In this document: positions 63,817-64,000 of the stretch, one piece after another
Numbering within the stretch: the first letter of the stretch is position 1
Layout: the number at the start of each line of letters is the position of its first letter
Assembly: GCA_037446395.1 (NCBI GenBank)
Contig: JBBIIP010000015.1
Coordinates: forward strand, 5,409-69,408
Source: JAAYJT01 sp037446395
GTDB taxonomy: Bacteria > Bacteroidota > Bacteroidia > Bacteroidales > JAAYJT01
DNA: 64,000 nt
Reading direction: 5' to 3'
Program-made: the position numbers and the translations under genes
The notes under the pieces: model-generated
Told to the model about the DNA's origin: nothing
Databases searched by the model: none
What the model saw: the letters and a program-made list of their open reading frames with translations, nothing else

Positions 63817-64000
63817 ATGACAAATAAAATGAAATACGTCCAAAAAGGAAAAGAAAAAGCAAGTTCAACCCCTATTAATATTTTCTGCGGGCTTATCGTG
63901 CTCGCATATATTTTCATCCCCACGTTTGCCCCGAACCTAATGACCCTCGATACCAACGGGCCTAAGTTTTTATCGCTGGCGCTCCTGAACCTGCTGGTGT
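63817..64000 (+). CDS. Partial membrane protein, possibly O-antigen ligase-like
   Basis: 61 codons before the right edge: MTNKMKYVQKGKEKASSTP, then a hydrophobic helix (NIFCGLIVLAYIFIPTFAPN) and the start of a second (KFLSLALLNLLV). The segment DTNGPKFLSLALLNL resembles the N-terminal part of Bacteroidota O-antigen ligase/polymerase-family proteins, but 61 residues are too few for certainty. The rest of the gene lies outside the window. Confidence 0.5.
   Translation, partial: MTNKMKYVQKGKEKASSTPINIFCGLIVLAYIFIPTFAPNLMTLDTNGPKFLSLALLNLLV

Overview
The window is a contiguous chromosomal stretch of a member of the Bacteroidota, most likely an uncultured Bacteroidales-type bacterium. The sequence shows a type IX secretion protein (PorQ) and a secreted protein with a C-terminal sorting domain. 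It also shows TonB-dependent receptors with carboxypeptidase-like N-termini, one followed by a DUF4249 lipoprotein, and Bacteroidota-restricted families (DUF5606, DUF6427, DUF1599, BT_3928-like). Promoters carry TAnnTTTG -7 boxes. I see no rRNA, tRNA, CRISPR array, intact insertion sequence or prophage. Most of the window is housekeeping.

Layout. 1-1862 (-): a receiver-PAS-PAS-GAF-HisKA_3 sensor kinase cut by the left edge. 2365-4983: an outer-membrane porin-like protein meeting a TerB/DnaJ protein tail to tail. 5116-7826 (-): a two-gene lysine-to-saccharopine degradation unit. 8027-12825 (+): typA and pyruvate,phosphate dikinase. 12915-16435: an M28 peptidase lipoprotein and pckA. 16493-18260 (-): dnaN and a lipoprotein. 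18453-27384 (-): a tightly packed six-gene run (DUF1599, DoxX/thioredoxin-like, DppB-type permease, tpiA, prmA and a 1477-residue exported protein of no recognised family). 27523-29199 (+): folP-cdaA. 29202-30749 (-): ruvX-def-TPR lipoprotein. 30837-34844 (+): dapD, a family 9 glycosyltransferase and a fused 2-oxoacid dehydrogenase E1.

34845-41125 is the accessory-looking part. It has an AT-rich gap with a tiny ORF and a perfect hairpin, then a truncated secreted GEVED-type protein. Next is a 1673-residue secreted protein with a zincin motif whose third ligand is Asp, two long near-identical GEVED-type repeats, a dockerin pair and a type IX sorting domain. 41126-44377 (+) is a TonB receptor/DUF4249 pair.

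44485-52544 (+, with a two-gene minus insert at 48545-49440) holds nucleotide biosynthesis (purB, pyrK, pyrD, purD), DUF5606, DUF6427 and rnhB. 52721-58454 holds a GH73-LysM glucosaminidase, rsmG, a DciA-like protein, recF, ispH and porQ. 58596-60860 (-) is aconitase, 61226-63637 (+) a second TonB receptor, and a membrane protein starts at 63817 and runs off the right edge.

How the genes fit together. Aconitase, PEP carboxykinase, pyruvate,phosphate dikinase, triosephosphate isomerase and the branched-chain-type E1 point to amino-acid-centred metabolism with active PEP/pyruvate interconversion, and the saccharopine pair adds lysine catabolism. PorQ offers the export route for the large GEVED/zincin protein. 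The best candidates for something undescribed are that protein with its truncated neighbour and the 1477-residue exported protein.
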